A DNA stretch of 64,000 nt from Bacteroidales bacterium M3 (GCA_001689445.1 LUJN01000038.1:8855-72854); one strand, 5' to 3'; counted from the first letter of the stretch, positions 1 through 8,271 are shown. The notes: generated by a model from the sequence alone, not told the origin. Made by a program: numbers and translations.

Positions 1-57
1 AGCCCTATGTACCTTTGTACCTATGTCTTAAATTCTTGTCCTTTGTCTAACTTCCTT
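1..57. repeat. Degenerate ATGTACC-type repeat at operon 3' end
   Basis: Loose tandem copies of a unit like (C)CTATGTAC, running right up to the stop codon of the minus-strand WYL gene. The first 26 bases closely match the array that begins at 4231, which also lies just beyond the 3' end of a minus-strand operon. It may act as a transcript end or be a dispersed intergenic repeat; the sequence alone does not decide. Confidence 0.5.
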
Positions 58-65
58 GCCGGGTG

Positions 66-1001
66 CTATTTGAAGACGGCGCCGGTGTTGATATCGAGCA
101 TGGGGTTGGCCTCGTAGTTGGCCATCGTTTCCTTTAAGCTCGTCAGTATCATGGCCCGGAGTTCGGGCGGATTGAGCACAGTGATTGAGGGGCCGTGGCT
201 CAATATCTCCTCCACAAAGTCAGGCGTCAGTTTCAGGCGATAGTAGAATATCGAGTAGGAGTCGTGGATAGTCTCGTGCTGCGAGTGATGGAGCGGCAGG
301 GCACGCATATACTTGGCCTGGCGCACGTCGGCCTTTATGGCCACGCTCTTGGCCTCACCCTGGGTGAACATTATGCCGAAGCTGTCGCGGAAATAGGTTT
401 CGGGGTCAAACGAGTCGGGTATCTCATACTCGTCGGGCAACATCTTGACATCGCGCATACGGTCGAGGGCATAGGTCTTGATGGTATCCTCCTTGACGTT
501 GCGGCCTGTCACATACCACCGCTGCTTGAATATCTTGAGGAAATAAGGCTCGATTACCACATCAGGGGTCGGGCTTATTCGGGAGTATGGGTGGTAGGCA
601 AACGTGATGGGGTGGAACTCCTTGAGCGATTTTACGATGATGGGGAGGAACTCGCGGGCCGAGGGCACGTTCTCAAGAAACACGCGGTCGGAAATCTCGC
701 GGCAGCCTGTCAGGGCCTCGCTCGTGGATGCCGAGTTGAGCAGCCAGTCGGTCACGCTCTCGTTATGGTAGTCGGGTTCGTTGATATAATACTCAAATGT
801 GGCAGGGTTACACTCGATGCTGAGTTTGAATATCTCCTCGATGGCCTGTCGGTAGTTGTAGAAACTGCGGCGCGACATTGGCTCCCCGTTGGAAAGCGGG
901 CTGCGCATCCATAATTCGTTTATCTGGTCACGGGTTATTGCCTTGTACCGTTTAATCGTGTCAACGAGCCAGATGTAGCGTCCAAATAGTTCTGTTGCCA
1001 T
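66..1001 (-). CDS. WYL-domain transcriptional regulator
   Basis: A 311-residue protein with an N-terminal helix-turn-helix-like region (about residues 10-60, including RRSFYNYRQAIEEIF) and a WYL domain whose signature appears as KQRWYVTGRN near residues 159-168, then a C-terminal WCX-like segment. WYL proteins are DNA-binding regulators that sense a ligand through this domain. It is the last gene of a minus-strand run, 22 bases after the symporter stop, so it is probably transcribed with the NamZ-like hydrolase and symporter and may control them. That regulatory link is inference from position; the ligand is unknown. Confidence 0.85.
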   Translation of the reverse strand: MATELFGRYIWLVDTIKRYKAITRDQINELWMRSPLSNGEPMSRRSFYNYRQAIEEIFKLSIECNPATFEYYINEPDYHNESVTDWLLNSASTSEALTGCREISDRVFLENVPSAREFLPIIVKSLKEFHPITFAYHPYSRISPTPDVVIEPYFLKIFKQRWYVTGRNVKEDTIKTYALDRMRDVKMLPDEYEIPDSFDPETYFRDSFGIMFTQGEAKSVAIKADVRQAKYMRALPLHHSQHETIHDSYSIFYYRLKLTPDFVEEILSHGPSITVLNPPELRAMILTSLKETMANYEANPMLDINTGAVFK

Positions 1002-1023
1002 TGTGATGTTGTTTTTTGATGGT

Positions 1024-2517
1024 TTAATTTGTAGAGACGTTTATTTTATTTATGCCCGTGCCCTCGGTTTTTTTAGTCAGCAGTGAGAGGGCGCCGAGTC
1101 CTGTAAATGTGATTGCGGCGTTAAGGATGAGCAGCTCGAAGCTCATCTGATATGCGTGTTGGGCGCGCAGATACTCCTTTATCCACAGGCACTGCAGCGG
1201 TGAGAGGATGCACACTATCGGCACCCACCTGTCGGCCACGCGGCGTCGCGATGCCATGCCGAAAGCAAAGAGCCCCAGCACCGGACCATAGGTGTAGGAG
1301 GCGAGAGTGTAGACAGCGCTGATGGCATCATCCTCGTTGATGAGGTAGAAAATGCCTATCACCGTAGCCATGGTCGCGGCCATCAGCAGGTGCACCACAC
1401 GCCGGGCGCGCGTCAGCCGGACGTCATCGAGCGAGCGTATGCCTAGTATGTCTATGGAAAATGAGGTCGTAAGTGAGGTGAGAGCCGAACCGGCGGCTGA
1501 ATATGCCGCAGAGACCAACCCGAGGACAAACAGCACCCCTACCACCGGCGGGATGGAGCTATGGGAGGCGACCAGCCCGAAAGTCTCATCGCTCTTGGCG
1601 GGCGCGTCAAGACCGGGGGTATACTCGATATAGAGCGACAACAGCGTGCCGAGCACGAGGAACAGGGCGATGACACCGAGTTGCATCACCGAGGAGAGTA
1701 TCATGTTTTTCTGCGAGCGGCGCGAGTCGCGGCAGGCGAGATTGCGCTGCATCATGTCCTGGTCGAGTCCCGTGGTCGCTATCACCATGAATATTCCGGC
1801 AAGAAACTGCTTCCAGAAGTATGTGCCCTCCGACGGGTTGTCGAAGAAGAACACACGGCTCGACGGGTGTTCGCCGACGGCTGCGGCGAGCTGTGACGGT
1901 CCGAGCCCCATATTGCGGGCGATGAACCATATGCAGAGCACCACCGAGGCTATGAGACAGAAGCTCTTGAGCACGTCGGTCCATATCACCGACTTGACGC
2001 CGCCACGGCAGGTATAGAGCCACACGATGCCTACCGTGACGATGACGTTCACGGCAAACGGGATGCCGAATGGACGGCATACAAGCTCCTGCAACACGAT
2101 GCACACCACGAAGAATCTCACTGACGCGCCGAGCATCTTGGAGATGAAAAAATACCATGCCCCCGTGCGGTAGGAGGAGAGGCCAAACCGCTCCTCAAGG
2201 TAGCCGTATATCGACACAAGGTTGCGCTTGTAGAACAGCGGTATAAGCAGGAACGCTATGGCGGCGTAGCCGACCGTGAATCCCAACGCCATCTGTAGGT
2301 AGGAGTAGCCCTTGGCGGCGGTCATGCCCGGAACGGAGATGAATGTCACCCCCGATATTGCCGCCCCGATGGTGGCAAATGCCACAACAGGCCAGGGCAC
2401 ACGGCGGTTGCCGGTGAAAAATGTCCCGTTGTCGCTGCGACGCGACGCGGCCCATGACACTCCGAACAATAGCACGAAGTATCCTACTATGGTGAGTATG
2501 ATGAGCCAGGGGGTCAT
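1024..2517 (-). CDS. Sodium:solute symporter (SSS family)
   Basis: An inner-membrane transporter of about 497 residues with about 13 hydrophobic segments and family features such as the N-terminal FFTGNRRVPW stretch and the ATTGLDQDMMQR loop. SSS proteins import sugars, amino acids or sialic acid with Na+. I start at the ATG leading into MTPWLIILTIVGY; the longer open frame would overlap the upstream coding region with a Ser-rich, implausible extension. It lies 43 bases downstream of a DUF1343 muramidase-like gene, which suggests that it imports the released amino sugar (MurNAc or a MurNAc peptide). Substrate assignment is inference. Confidence 0.88.
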   Translation of the reverse strand: MTPWLIILTIVGYFVLLFGVSWAASRRSDNGTFFTGNRRVPWPVVAFATIGAAISGVTFISVPGMTAAKGYSYLQMALGFTVGYAAIAFLLIPLFYKRNLVSIYGYLEERFGLSSYRTGAWYFFISKMLGASVRFFVVCIVLQELVCRPFGIPFAVNVIVTVGIVWLYTCRGGVKSVIWTDVLKSFCLIASVVLCIWFIARNMGLGPSQLAAAVGEHPSSRVFFFDNPSEGTYFWKQFLAGIFMVIATTGLDQDMMQRNLACRDSRRSQKNMILSSVMQLGVIALFLVLGTLLSLYIEYTPGLDAPAKSDETFGLVASHSSIPPVVGVLFVLGLVSAAYSAAGSALTSLTTSFSIDILGIRSLDDVRLTRARRVVHLLMAATMATVIGIFYLINEDDAISAVYTLASYTYGPVLGLFAFGMASRRRVADRWVPIVCILSPLQCLWIKEYLRAQHAYQMSFELLILNAAITFTGLGALSLLTKKTEGTGINKINVSTN

Positions 2518-2560
2518 TTTAGTGAGGTTATATGATTGGGTTATTATCGGATTTCGGAAT

Positions 2561-3712
2561 TTATTCGGGATAGAGGAGATAGGGCTTGCGCTGCTGCCGG
2601 AACTTCCCGACATCGCCTTGCCAGGTCTCTTTTATCTCCTCGGCAGTGTGGCCGGCGAGAATCATCTTCCTGACCGTCGTGTTGCCTATCAATTTGTCGA
2701 AAAAAGGCCCGATGAATCCCGGCTTGCGTCCCGTGGCGCGCCATGCGTCGATTATGTAGCCGAGGTTTACACCTTGGGCGATGGCCTCGTCGGCCGACTT
2801 GCCGCTAAGGTCGCGGCCACGGCATCGCTTGCCGAGCTGCGGCGGCTTGCGGGCACCGGGGAGGGAGCGGGGGGTGAAGGTGTAGTCACCCGAGGTCATG
2901 TCGGGTGAGCCGTAGATGAGAAACGGCTTGTCGGTGCCACGCCCTACGCTTGCGGGAGTCGCCTCAAAATAGCAGAGCGACGGGTATAGGTAGACCGACA
3001 GCATCGTGGGTAGATTTGGCGACGGGGCGACAGGCAACTCATAGCGGCTTTGGTGGGTGTAACCGTCACACCGTATAATGGTCAGCGGCACTTTCTTGCC
3101 ATCCTTCAGCCATCCTTCGCCGTTTGCCATGTTGGCAAGCTCGCCGAGAGTCATTCCATGCAGTACAGGGACAGGCAACGCCCCTACCCCCGACCGTAGG
3201 CTCATGTCGAGCATCGGGCCGTCGACGCTCATGCCGTTGGGGTTTGGCCGGTCGAGTATCATCACGCTCTTGCCGTGGTCGATGGCGGCGTTCATCAGGT
3301 CAATCATAGTGATATAGTAGGTGTAGAACCTCAGCCCGACATCCTGGATGTCGACCACTATCACATCCACATCCTCCATCATCGCCGGTGTAGGCCGCTT
3401 TGTCGCGCTGTAGAGCGACACTATCGGCAGCCCGGTGGCAGCGTCGGTCGATGACTTCACATGCTCACCGGCATCAGCCGTGCCACGAAACCCATGCTCC
3501 GGGGCAAAGACCTTGGTTACGCCAACCCCCTTGTCAAGCAGCACGTCAAGAGTATGACGGCCGTCGGCTATTCCCGTATGATTGGTATACAAAGCCACCT
3601 TTTTCCCTTCCAACAAGGGCAGATACTCGCCATACCGCTCCGCGCCGACTTTTATCTGCGCATTGACGCATATTCCGGCTAAAAATGTCAATATGACAAG
3701 CAATAATTTCAT
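2561..3712 (-). CDS. DUF1343 / NamZ-like exo-beta-N-acetylmuramidase
   Basis: A 383-residue exported protein with a signal peptide (about residues 1-18, MKLLLVILTFLAGICVNA). It carries the conserved family motifs: NHTG, APEHGFRG with the likely catalytic Glu near residue 72, DIQDVGLRFYTY, LDRPNPNG and SVGRGTDKPF. DUF1343 includes NamZ, which cleaves MurNAc from the non-reducing end of peptidoglycan fragments. It heads an operon with a sodium symporter and a WYL regulator, consistent with cell-wall sugar salvage in the periplasm. Activity on MurNAc is inferred from family membership. Confidence 0.88.
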   Translation of the reverse strand: MKLLLVILTFLAGICVNAQIKVGAERYGEYLPLLEGKKVALYTNHTGIADGRHTLDVLLDKGVGVTKVFAPEHGFRGTADAGEHVKSSTDAATGLPIVSLYSATKRPTPAMMEDVDVIVVDIQDVGLRFYTYYITMIDLMNAAIDHGKSVMILDRPNPNGMSVDGPMLDMSLRSGVGALPVPVLHGMTLGELANMANGEGWLKDGKKVPLTIIRCDGYTHQSRYELPVAPSPNLPTMLSVYLYPSLCYFEATPASVGRGTDKPFLIYGSPDMTSGDYTFTPRSLPGARKPPQLGKRCRGRDLSGKSADEAIAQGVNLGYIIDAWRATGRKPGFIGPFFDKLIGNTTVRKMILAGHTAEEIKETWQGDVGKFRQQRKPYLLYPE

Positions 3713-3753
3713 CCTATTTTATGTCGTGGTCTGTATGCATAAAAATTGCAGCG

Positions 3754-3786
3754 TAAAGATAGTGTAAAAATTCCACAAACAGGCAA
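3754..3786 (-). promoter_or_regulatory. Probable promoter of the DUF1343 operon
   Basis: Read on the minus strand there is a TATCTTTA -7 element (one base off TAnnTTTG) about 40 bases before the DUF1343 start, with a TTG -33 element about 22 bases further upstream. Moderate match only. Confidence 0.35.
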
Positions 3787-4027
3787 TGTGAAAGCCTATA
3801 AAAAATAAATGATGTTAAAATGATGCACAGGTTAGATTTTTTCAGCTATCTGATGCCATTATTGCCAAGCACATAGTTAAAATCGCCTTGAGGATAAGCG
3901 TAATTGCAAAATGAAAATATTTACGGCCTCGATGTTTTAATGTGAGACTTTTTACCCAAATATCGATTGCATATTGCAAGGAATTCAATAGAAATTTGGC
4001 AAATTAAGGTTAAACACAGGCAATCTC

Positions 4028-4058
4028 TTTGATATTTTCATCAATAGCATTATCTTTG
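4028..4058 (+). promoter_or_regulatory. Strong Bacteroidota promoter with no ORF behind it
   Basis: TTTG at 4028-4031, a 19-base spacer and a perfect TATCTTTG at 4051-4058. This is among the best consensus promoters in the window, yet no reading frame follows it; an intrinsic terminator is found about 120 bases downstream, framing a candidate small RNA. Confidence 0.55.
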
Positions 4059-4064
4059 TATTAC

Positions 4065-4206
4065 TGATAAATTCAACATCCTTTAACACGATATAGACAA
4101 CATTGCTTTATTATTTAATTGTGATTGATATTATTAATTGAAAATAGTTGTTTTATAGATAATTGTGTATTTAGGCAGGGGCAACCGCGAGGCTGCCCCT
4201 CTTTTC
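4065..4206 (+). ncRNA. Candidate small non-coding RNA
   Basis: The interval starts about 7 bases after a perfect -7 element and ends in a GC-rich hairpin (AGGGGCA / TGCCCCT) followed by a CTTTTC run. It holds no ATG-started frame; the body is very A+T rich and the terminator stem stands out against it. Predicted length is about 140 nt. It lies in the gap between the DUF1343 operon and the reductase operon, both on the other strand, so it is not a leader of either. Transcription is inferred from the two signals only. Confidence 0.45.
4177..4206 (+). terminator. Intrinsic terminator of the candidate small RNA
   Basis: A perfect 7-bp stem AGGGGCA / TGCCCCT with a 10-base loop, followed directly by CTTTTC. 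Preceding A+T-rich sequence makes the hairpin conspicuous. Confidence 0.55.
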
Positions 4207-4230
4207 ATGCCAATCCAAGGCATACTGCGT

Positions 4231-4287
4231 AGCCCTATGTACCTATGTACCCATGTACGTATGTCTAAAAAACATGTGTACTTGTGT
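4231..4287. repeat. Degenerate ATGTACC-type repeat array
   Basis: Several imperfect copies of a roughly 8-base unit (ATGTACCT, ATGTACCC, ATGTACGT, then ATGTGTACTTGTG). The opening AGCCCTATGTACC is shared with the very first bases of the window. It abuts the stop codon of the minus-strand SDR gene, so it probably lies in the 3' untranslated part of that operon. Confidence 0.55.
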
Positions 4288-5145
4288 CTAAAACGATTGG
4301 ATGAGTCGGTTGAGGGCAGCGAGGACGGGTTGATGGAGGGGATTGCCGATATAAGATGACGGGATGGGCCGCGAGTTGCCCGAGGTGGTGAATATCCGCG
4401 AGGTCAGAGGGCTGTCGAGAGCCGACAGGGCGGCGTTGGCCCCCTGGGCGGTGGTGGAGATGACCGGGCGGAAAAATATGTCGGCAAGGCGATCGATGAC
4501 GGGGTTGTCCATCTTCAATATGCCGGAGTCCACTATGCCCGGGTCGGCACAGTTTACGCGGATATGGCGCGGCGCGAGCTGCCGTGCAAGCTCGGCGGCG
4601 TAATGGGTAAGCATAAGTTTTGATCTCCCGTAGGTCTTGAAGCGGCGCAACGGGCCATGATAGCTTGCCGCGTGCTTGAGCCAGTCTGGGCGCAGCCTAA
4701 CGATGCGCCGCGTCATGGAGGTTGTCATCACTACTGCCCCGCCGTCGGCTATATGGGGGATGAGCAGTGATGTAAGCAACGCAGTGGATACAAGGTTGGT
4801 GGCTGTGGCACACTCGATGCCGTCGTCGCTGAGGGTCACATGCGACGGCATGGTGCCGGCGTTGTTGATAAGTGCTGTCAACGGTTGACAGTCACGGATG
4901 ACGGTCTCGGCAAACTGTCTCACAGACGCCATGTTGCCTAAGTCGATGCGAACGGACTGCAATTCGGTTGGGGATGACGGATGCGCCTCTTTGAGCCGGG
5001 ATGCGAGCGCGTCGGCGCGGGCTGTGTCACGGCACGCGAGTACTACCCTCCCTACGCCCCGCTTCATGAGGGCGTCAGCTATGGCCGAACCGATGCCGCC
5101 TGTCGCGCCTGTGACGATATATGTGCCGGTTGTAGTTATTGCCAT
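4288..5145 (-). CDS. Short-chain dehydrogenase/reductase (retinol-dehydrogenase-like)
   Basis: A 285-residue Rossmann-fold SDR: TGATGGIG cofactor motif at residues 12-19, NNAG, a TTSMT segment supplying the catalytic Ser, and YGRSK (catalytic Tyr and Lys) near residue 170. I use the internal ATG six bases after the upstream stop rather than the longer frame, because the cofactor motif then sits at the usual distance from the N terminus. It is the last gene of the 5-alpha-reductase operon. SDRs oxidise or reduce hydroxyl/keto groups; a hydroxysteroid substrate is inferred only from the neighbours. Confidence 0.85.
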   Translation of the reverse strand: MAITTTGTYIVTGATGGIGSAIADALMKRGVGRVVLACRDTARADALASRLKEAHPSSPTELQSVRIDLGNMASVRQFAETVIRDCQPLTALINNAGTMPSHVTLSDDGIECATATNLVSTALLTSLLIPHIADGGAVVMTTSMTRRIVRLRPDWLKHAASYHGPLRRFKTYGRSKLMLTHYAAELARQLAPRHIRVNCADPGIVDSGILKMDNPVIDRLADIFFRPVISTTAQGANAALSALDSPLTSRIFTTSGNSRPIPSSYIGNPLHQPVLAALNRLIQSF

Positions 5146-5150
5146 GGAGG

Positions 5151-6044
5151 TCAGTCGGTCTGCAGTTTGTTGCCGGGAGATTCCGCAGCGGGAGATGACG
5201 GCTTGCCCAGACGGTCGAGCAGGCATTTCTTTATCAGCGAACGTCCCCACTCGGGCAACGACGCCACAGCGACAATCGACAAGCGGTTAAGGCCACCGTT
5301 GATATATTGCGCTTTGCCGCGCAGGGTCTTGCGCAATGCCTTGCCGACAAACCGTTCCGGGGTGTCAAGAGCCTTGACGGCAACCCCGACCTTCTGCCAT
5401 CGGCGCGGCAGTCCGAACAGGTTGGTGGCAATGCCTCCGGGGCACGCCACGGTCACCGACACGCGGCGTGACTTCATCTCCACGCGGTAGGCACGTGAAA
5501 AGGCACGGATATACGCCTTGGTGGCCGAGTACATCGCTATGCCGGGCATCGGCATCCAGCATGACATCGACGACATGTTGAGGATATACCCCTTTATGCC
5601 CCCGTCGGCAGCCGTCCGGTCATTGCGTGCCATCATGTCACCAATCTCGCGGGTGAGGTGGGTGACGGCTCGCATGTGCAGGTCGATGTAGAGGTCGATG
5701 CGGCGCGGGGAGAGGTCTTCCACCGCCTTGAAGTCAAATATGCCGGCGTTGTTGATGAGCAGTCGCGGTGTCTCACCGCGCTCCATGAGCCAACCCGTGA
5801 TGCGCCCGACGGCATCGGGCGCCGTGAGGTCGACACACAGCGGCACGGCGTCAACTCCCGTGTCGGCGGCTATCCGGGCGGCATGTTGTGTCAACGGTGC
5901 AAGTTCGTTGGAGACCATCAGCAGGTTATAACCCATGTCGGCAAGCTGCCGTGAAAATTCAAGACCTATGCCACTTGACGCCCCTGTCACCACCGCACGT
6001 GGCGCGGCAATGTTGCCTGTTGTCGTCACTGCTTCGCGGCTCAT
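5151..6044 (-). CDS. Short-chain dehydrogenase/reductase (possible hydroxysteroid dehydrogenase)
   Basis: A 297-residue SDR with TGASSGIG at residues 20-27, NNAG, MSSMS and YSATK, so the Ser-Tyr-Lys catalytic set is present, and a C-terminal extension with a positively charged helix. It overlaps the upstream flavin oxidoreductase by four bases (ATGA) and is followed five bases later by a second SDR. The layout, next to an SRD5A homologue and an OYE, matches the arrangement of reported Bacteroidota steroid/bile-acid clusters in which an SDR is the 3-beta-hydroxysteroid dehydrogenase. That role is inference. Confidence 0.87.
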   Translation of the reverse strand: MSREAVTTTGNIAAPRAVVTGASSGIGLEFSRQLADMGYNLLMVSNELAPLTQHAARIAADTGVDAVPLCVDLTAPDAVGRITGWLMERGETPRLLINNAGIFDFKAVEDLSPRRIDLYIDLHMRAVTHLTREIGDMMARNDRTAADGGIKGYILNMSSMSCWMPMPGIAMYSATKAYIRAFSRAYRVEMKSRRVSVTVACPGGIATNLFGLPRRWQKVGVAVKALDTPERFVGKALRKTLRGKAQYINGGLNRLSIVAVASLPEWGRSLIKKCLLDRLGKPSSPAAESPGNKLQTD

Positions 6045-7279
6045 CGTGCACTGCGTTTTTTTATAGCCTCTATCTCGCGGCGCAGGCAGTCAGGAAGGTC
6101 ATCGACATTCTGGTGACATGCCATCTCGCGGGAATACATGCGGGCTATGCAATAGTTCACGTGGTCGCATCCGCAACTCTGCTCACCCTCCCTCATGCGG
6201 TTCACAAAGTCGGGCTGACGCAGCAGGGCGCGCCCCATCTGCACAAATTCAAACCCCTCGCCAAGGGCCGTGTCGATGCTCTCGCGCGTGGAGCAGCCTC
6301 CGACGTAGATGAGCGGCAGCCGCAACTCGCTGCGGAATCGGCGTGCATCATCGAGAAAATACAGCTCCTTATACGGCACGGTGGGTATCATGAAGCGTCC
6401 TGCCATCTTCACGCCATATTTGAGCCACCATAACGTCATGTAGTGGGTGAGCGAACGTATAGGCATCTCGCCGCGCATGACATACATCGGCGCCTTGCTG
6501 ACAAACCCTCCCGACAGCACGAGCGCATGGGCACCGAGCTGCTCCAGCTCGCGGGCTATCAGCAACCCCTCGTCTATGTCGACGCCACCCTTGAAGCCGT
6601 CGCGCATGTTGGTCTTCACCACCACGCCGATGTCACTGCCGGCGGCACGCATCACCTCCTCCATGCACAGGCGCATGAAACGCATACGGTTGTCGAGCGA
6701 GCCGCCCCAGCGGTCGCGGCGGCGGTTGGTGTAGGGCGACAGGAACTGGCTGATGAGATAACCGTGCCCGGCGTGTATCTCCACGCAGTCCATCCCCGCG
6801 TCGCGGGCCAGGCGCACGGCGTCGCCAAATGCTTTTGACATCGCCACTATCTCGTCATCCTTCATTCCCCGCACTATCGTGGGAGAGTAGATGTTGATGC
6901 CCGACGAGGCCGAGATGGGTATCTGCCCCGCCGTCCTGGGGTGGGACATGTTGCCGCAGTGGCCGAGCTGTATCGACGCCTTTGCGCCGGCACGGTGGAT
7001 GTCGTCGGTGATGTCGCGGAGTTCGCCGACAATCTCGGGGCGCATCCACATCTGCGAGTCAAACGACAACCCGTTGCGCGTCACCGACGCATAGGCGAGC
7101 GTCGTCATGCCGACACCCCCCTCAGCCACCGAGCGGTGGTAGTCGCGGAGCATCTGTGACGGGCGGTTGCCTGGGCACATCCCCTCAAAGGCCGCCGAGC
7201 GTATCGTGCGGTTGCGTAGCGTTACGGGGCCTATCGAGGCGGGGGTAAATAGTATGGATTCTTTTGTGTTGGGTTCCAT
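6041..7279 (-). CDS. NADH:flavin oxidoreductase, Old Yellow Enzyme family
   Basis: A 412-residue TIM-barrel FMN enzyme: HAGHGYL at residues 169-175 and RRRDRWGGSLDNR near 186-198. Relatives reduce alpha,beta-unsaturated ketones, including the steroid delta-4 bond. After the barrel comes a short Cys-rich tail (residues about 368-390), recalling the 4Fe-4S site of dienoyl-CoA/BaiCD-type enzymes, but the usual C-x2-C-x2-C reads C-DH-V-NY-C, so one ligand is Val. The FAD domain of the 650-residue relatives is absent. It lies 17 bases after the 5-alpha-reductase homologue and overlaps the SDR by ATGA. A 5-beta-reductase-like role is plausible. Confidence 0.88.
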   Translation of the reverse strand: MEPNTKESILFTPASIGPVTLRNRTIRSAAFEGMCPGNRPSQMLRDYHRSVAEGGVGMTTLAYASVTRNGLSFDSQMWMRPEIVGELRDITDDIHRAGAKASIQLGHCGNMSHPRTAGQIPISASSGINIYSPTIVRGMKDDEIVAMSKAFGDAVRLARDAGMDCVEIHAGHGYLISQFLSPYTNRRRDRWGGSLDNRMRFMRLCMEEVMRAAGSDIGVVVKTNMRDGFKGGVDIDEGLLIARELEQLGAHALVLSGGFVSKAPMYVMRGEMPIRSLTHYMTLWWLKYGVKMAGRFMIPTVPYKELYFLDDARRFRSELRLPLIYVGGCSTRESIDTALGEGFEFVQMGRALLRQPDFVNRMREGEQSCGCDHVNYCIARMYSREMACHQNVDDLPDCLRREIEAIKKRSAR

Positions 7280-7296
7280 TTATGGGTAGGATTATG

Positions 7297-8070
7297 TCAA
7301 TATATGAATGGGATTATCTTGCGCAGGTGCAGGTCGGTGAACGTCCTGCCAAACTCCCGGGCGTAGCGGGCATGGGTCTTGGCGGCACGCGGGGCAAGGT
7401 TGGCAAATGTCCAAAGGGCAAACACCGCTCCGGCCCACGACCACGTGAGGATGGCAAAGCCCGTCCACTCCAGCACCTCGCCGAAGTAGTTGGCGCTCGA
7501 TACGTAGCGGAACATTCCGCCGCGCGGTATATAGTGAGCCGTGTCACCGGGACGGCGCAAGTGGCGTATTATATGGTCGCTATTGATGTTGATATACATT
7601 CCGGCAAAGAATATCGCCGTACCCGTGATAAACTGCCATGACCACAGCCATGACAGCGGGTAACGCCCCTCGGGGGAGACGTAAAATATCCATCCCCCCT
7701 GCATACAGGCGTTTATGAGGTTGAACACCACCCCCATCACCACTATGGCAAGCGGCATACGGCTTTTCCCCTTGATGAGCAGCGGGAAGATGAACGACCG
7801 TTGGAAGTAGTGCAACTCAAAGAGCAGGGCCATTACCATCGGAGCGGTCTCGCCTCGGCGCGGCGACGCGAGCCACAACGCGAGCATGGCGATGAACACC
7901 GGCGCCTCCATCAGTACCCACCCGAGGCGGTTGTTGACCGAAGGGCCCCACTTGGGGTTGTATAGGATGCCATATCCCGCCTCGACGCGCTGTAGGGCGA
8001 TAAAGACGATGACGGCCATCAGGGCCATCGAGATGAGGAGGATATTGAAATTTTCTAACGAAAGTGGCAT
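7297..8070 (-). CDS. Steroid 5-alpha-reductase (SRD5A) family membrane protein
   Basis: A 258-residue, multi-span inner-membrane protein closely following the human SRD5A2 layout. From memory of that family: LHYFQRSF, GMYININSDHIIR, GGMFRYVSSANYFGE-VLEW and the C-terminal RKIIPFIY all have clear counterparts. Residues matching the substrate-contacting Glu57 and Tyr91 of SRD5A2 are present (Glu55, Tyr88). These enzymes reduce the delta-4 bond of 3-keto-steroids with NADPH. I begin at MPLSLENFN; the longer frame adds a non-hydrophobic stretch running through the likely promoter. First gene of a four-gene operon with an OYE and two SDRs. Confidence 0.9.
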   Translation of the reverse strand: MPLSLENFNILLISMALMAVIVFIALQRVEAGYGILYNPKWGPSVNNRLGWVLMEAPVFIAMLALWLASPRRGETAPMVMALLFELHYFQRSFIFPLLIKGKSRMPLAIVVMGVVFNLINACMQGGWIFYVSPEGRYPLSWLWSWQFITGTAIFFAGMYININSDHIIRHLRRPGDTAHYIPRGGMFRYVSSANYFGEVLEWTGFAILTWSWAGAVFALWTFANLAPRAAKTHARYAREFGRTFTDLHLRKIIPFIY

Positions 8071-8099
8071 AGTGTGATGATAATTTGTCGTAACAGTGG

Positions 8100-8130
8100 C
8101 AAATTTACTCATATTATATCGGTTTTGCAA
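8100..8130 (-). promoter_or_regulatory. Promoter of the 5-alpha-reductase operon
   Basis: On the minus strand a perfect TAAATTTG lies about 30 bases before the chosen SRD5A start, with TTG 20 bases further upstream. It supports the shorter start and transcription of the four genes together. Confidence 0.5.
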
Positions 8131-8271
8131 CACCCCGGGAGCCGCCAATTCCTGTAAAGTATGGAAAGTGGTGCAGAACTTGGCAAATTCTGCGGCGATA
8201 GTCAGCATTTAGCCATATTCCATAGAAAAAAGATAGAAAATAAAAATATTTCAAAGATTTTTGCTAAAATA

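Noticed and set aside
2518..2613. N-terminal extension of the symporter frame
   Set aside because: It would overlap the 3' end of the DUF1343 gene and is Ser-rich and soluble; the ATG at the first membrane helix fits better.
4231..4287. CRISPR-like array
   Set aside because: Units are 8-12 bases, degenerate and without spacers; no cas genes in the window.
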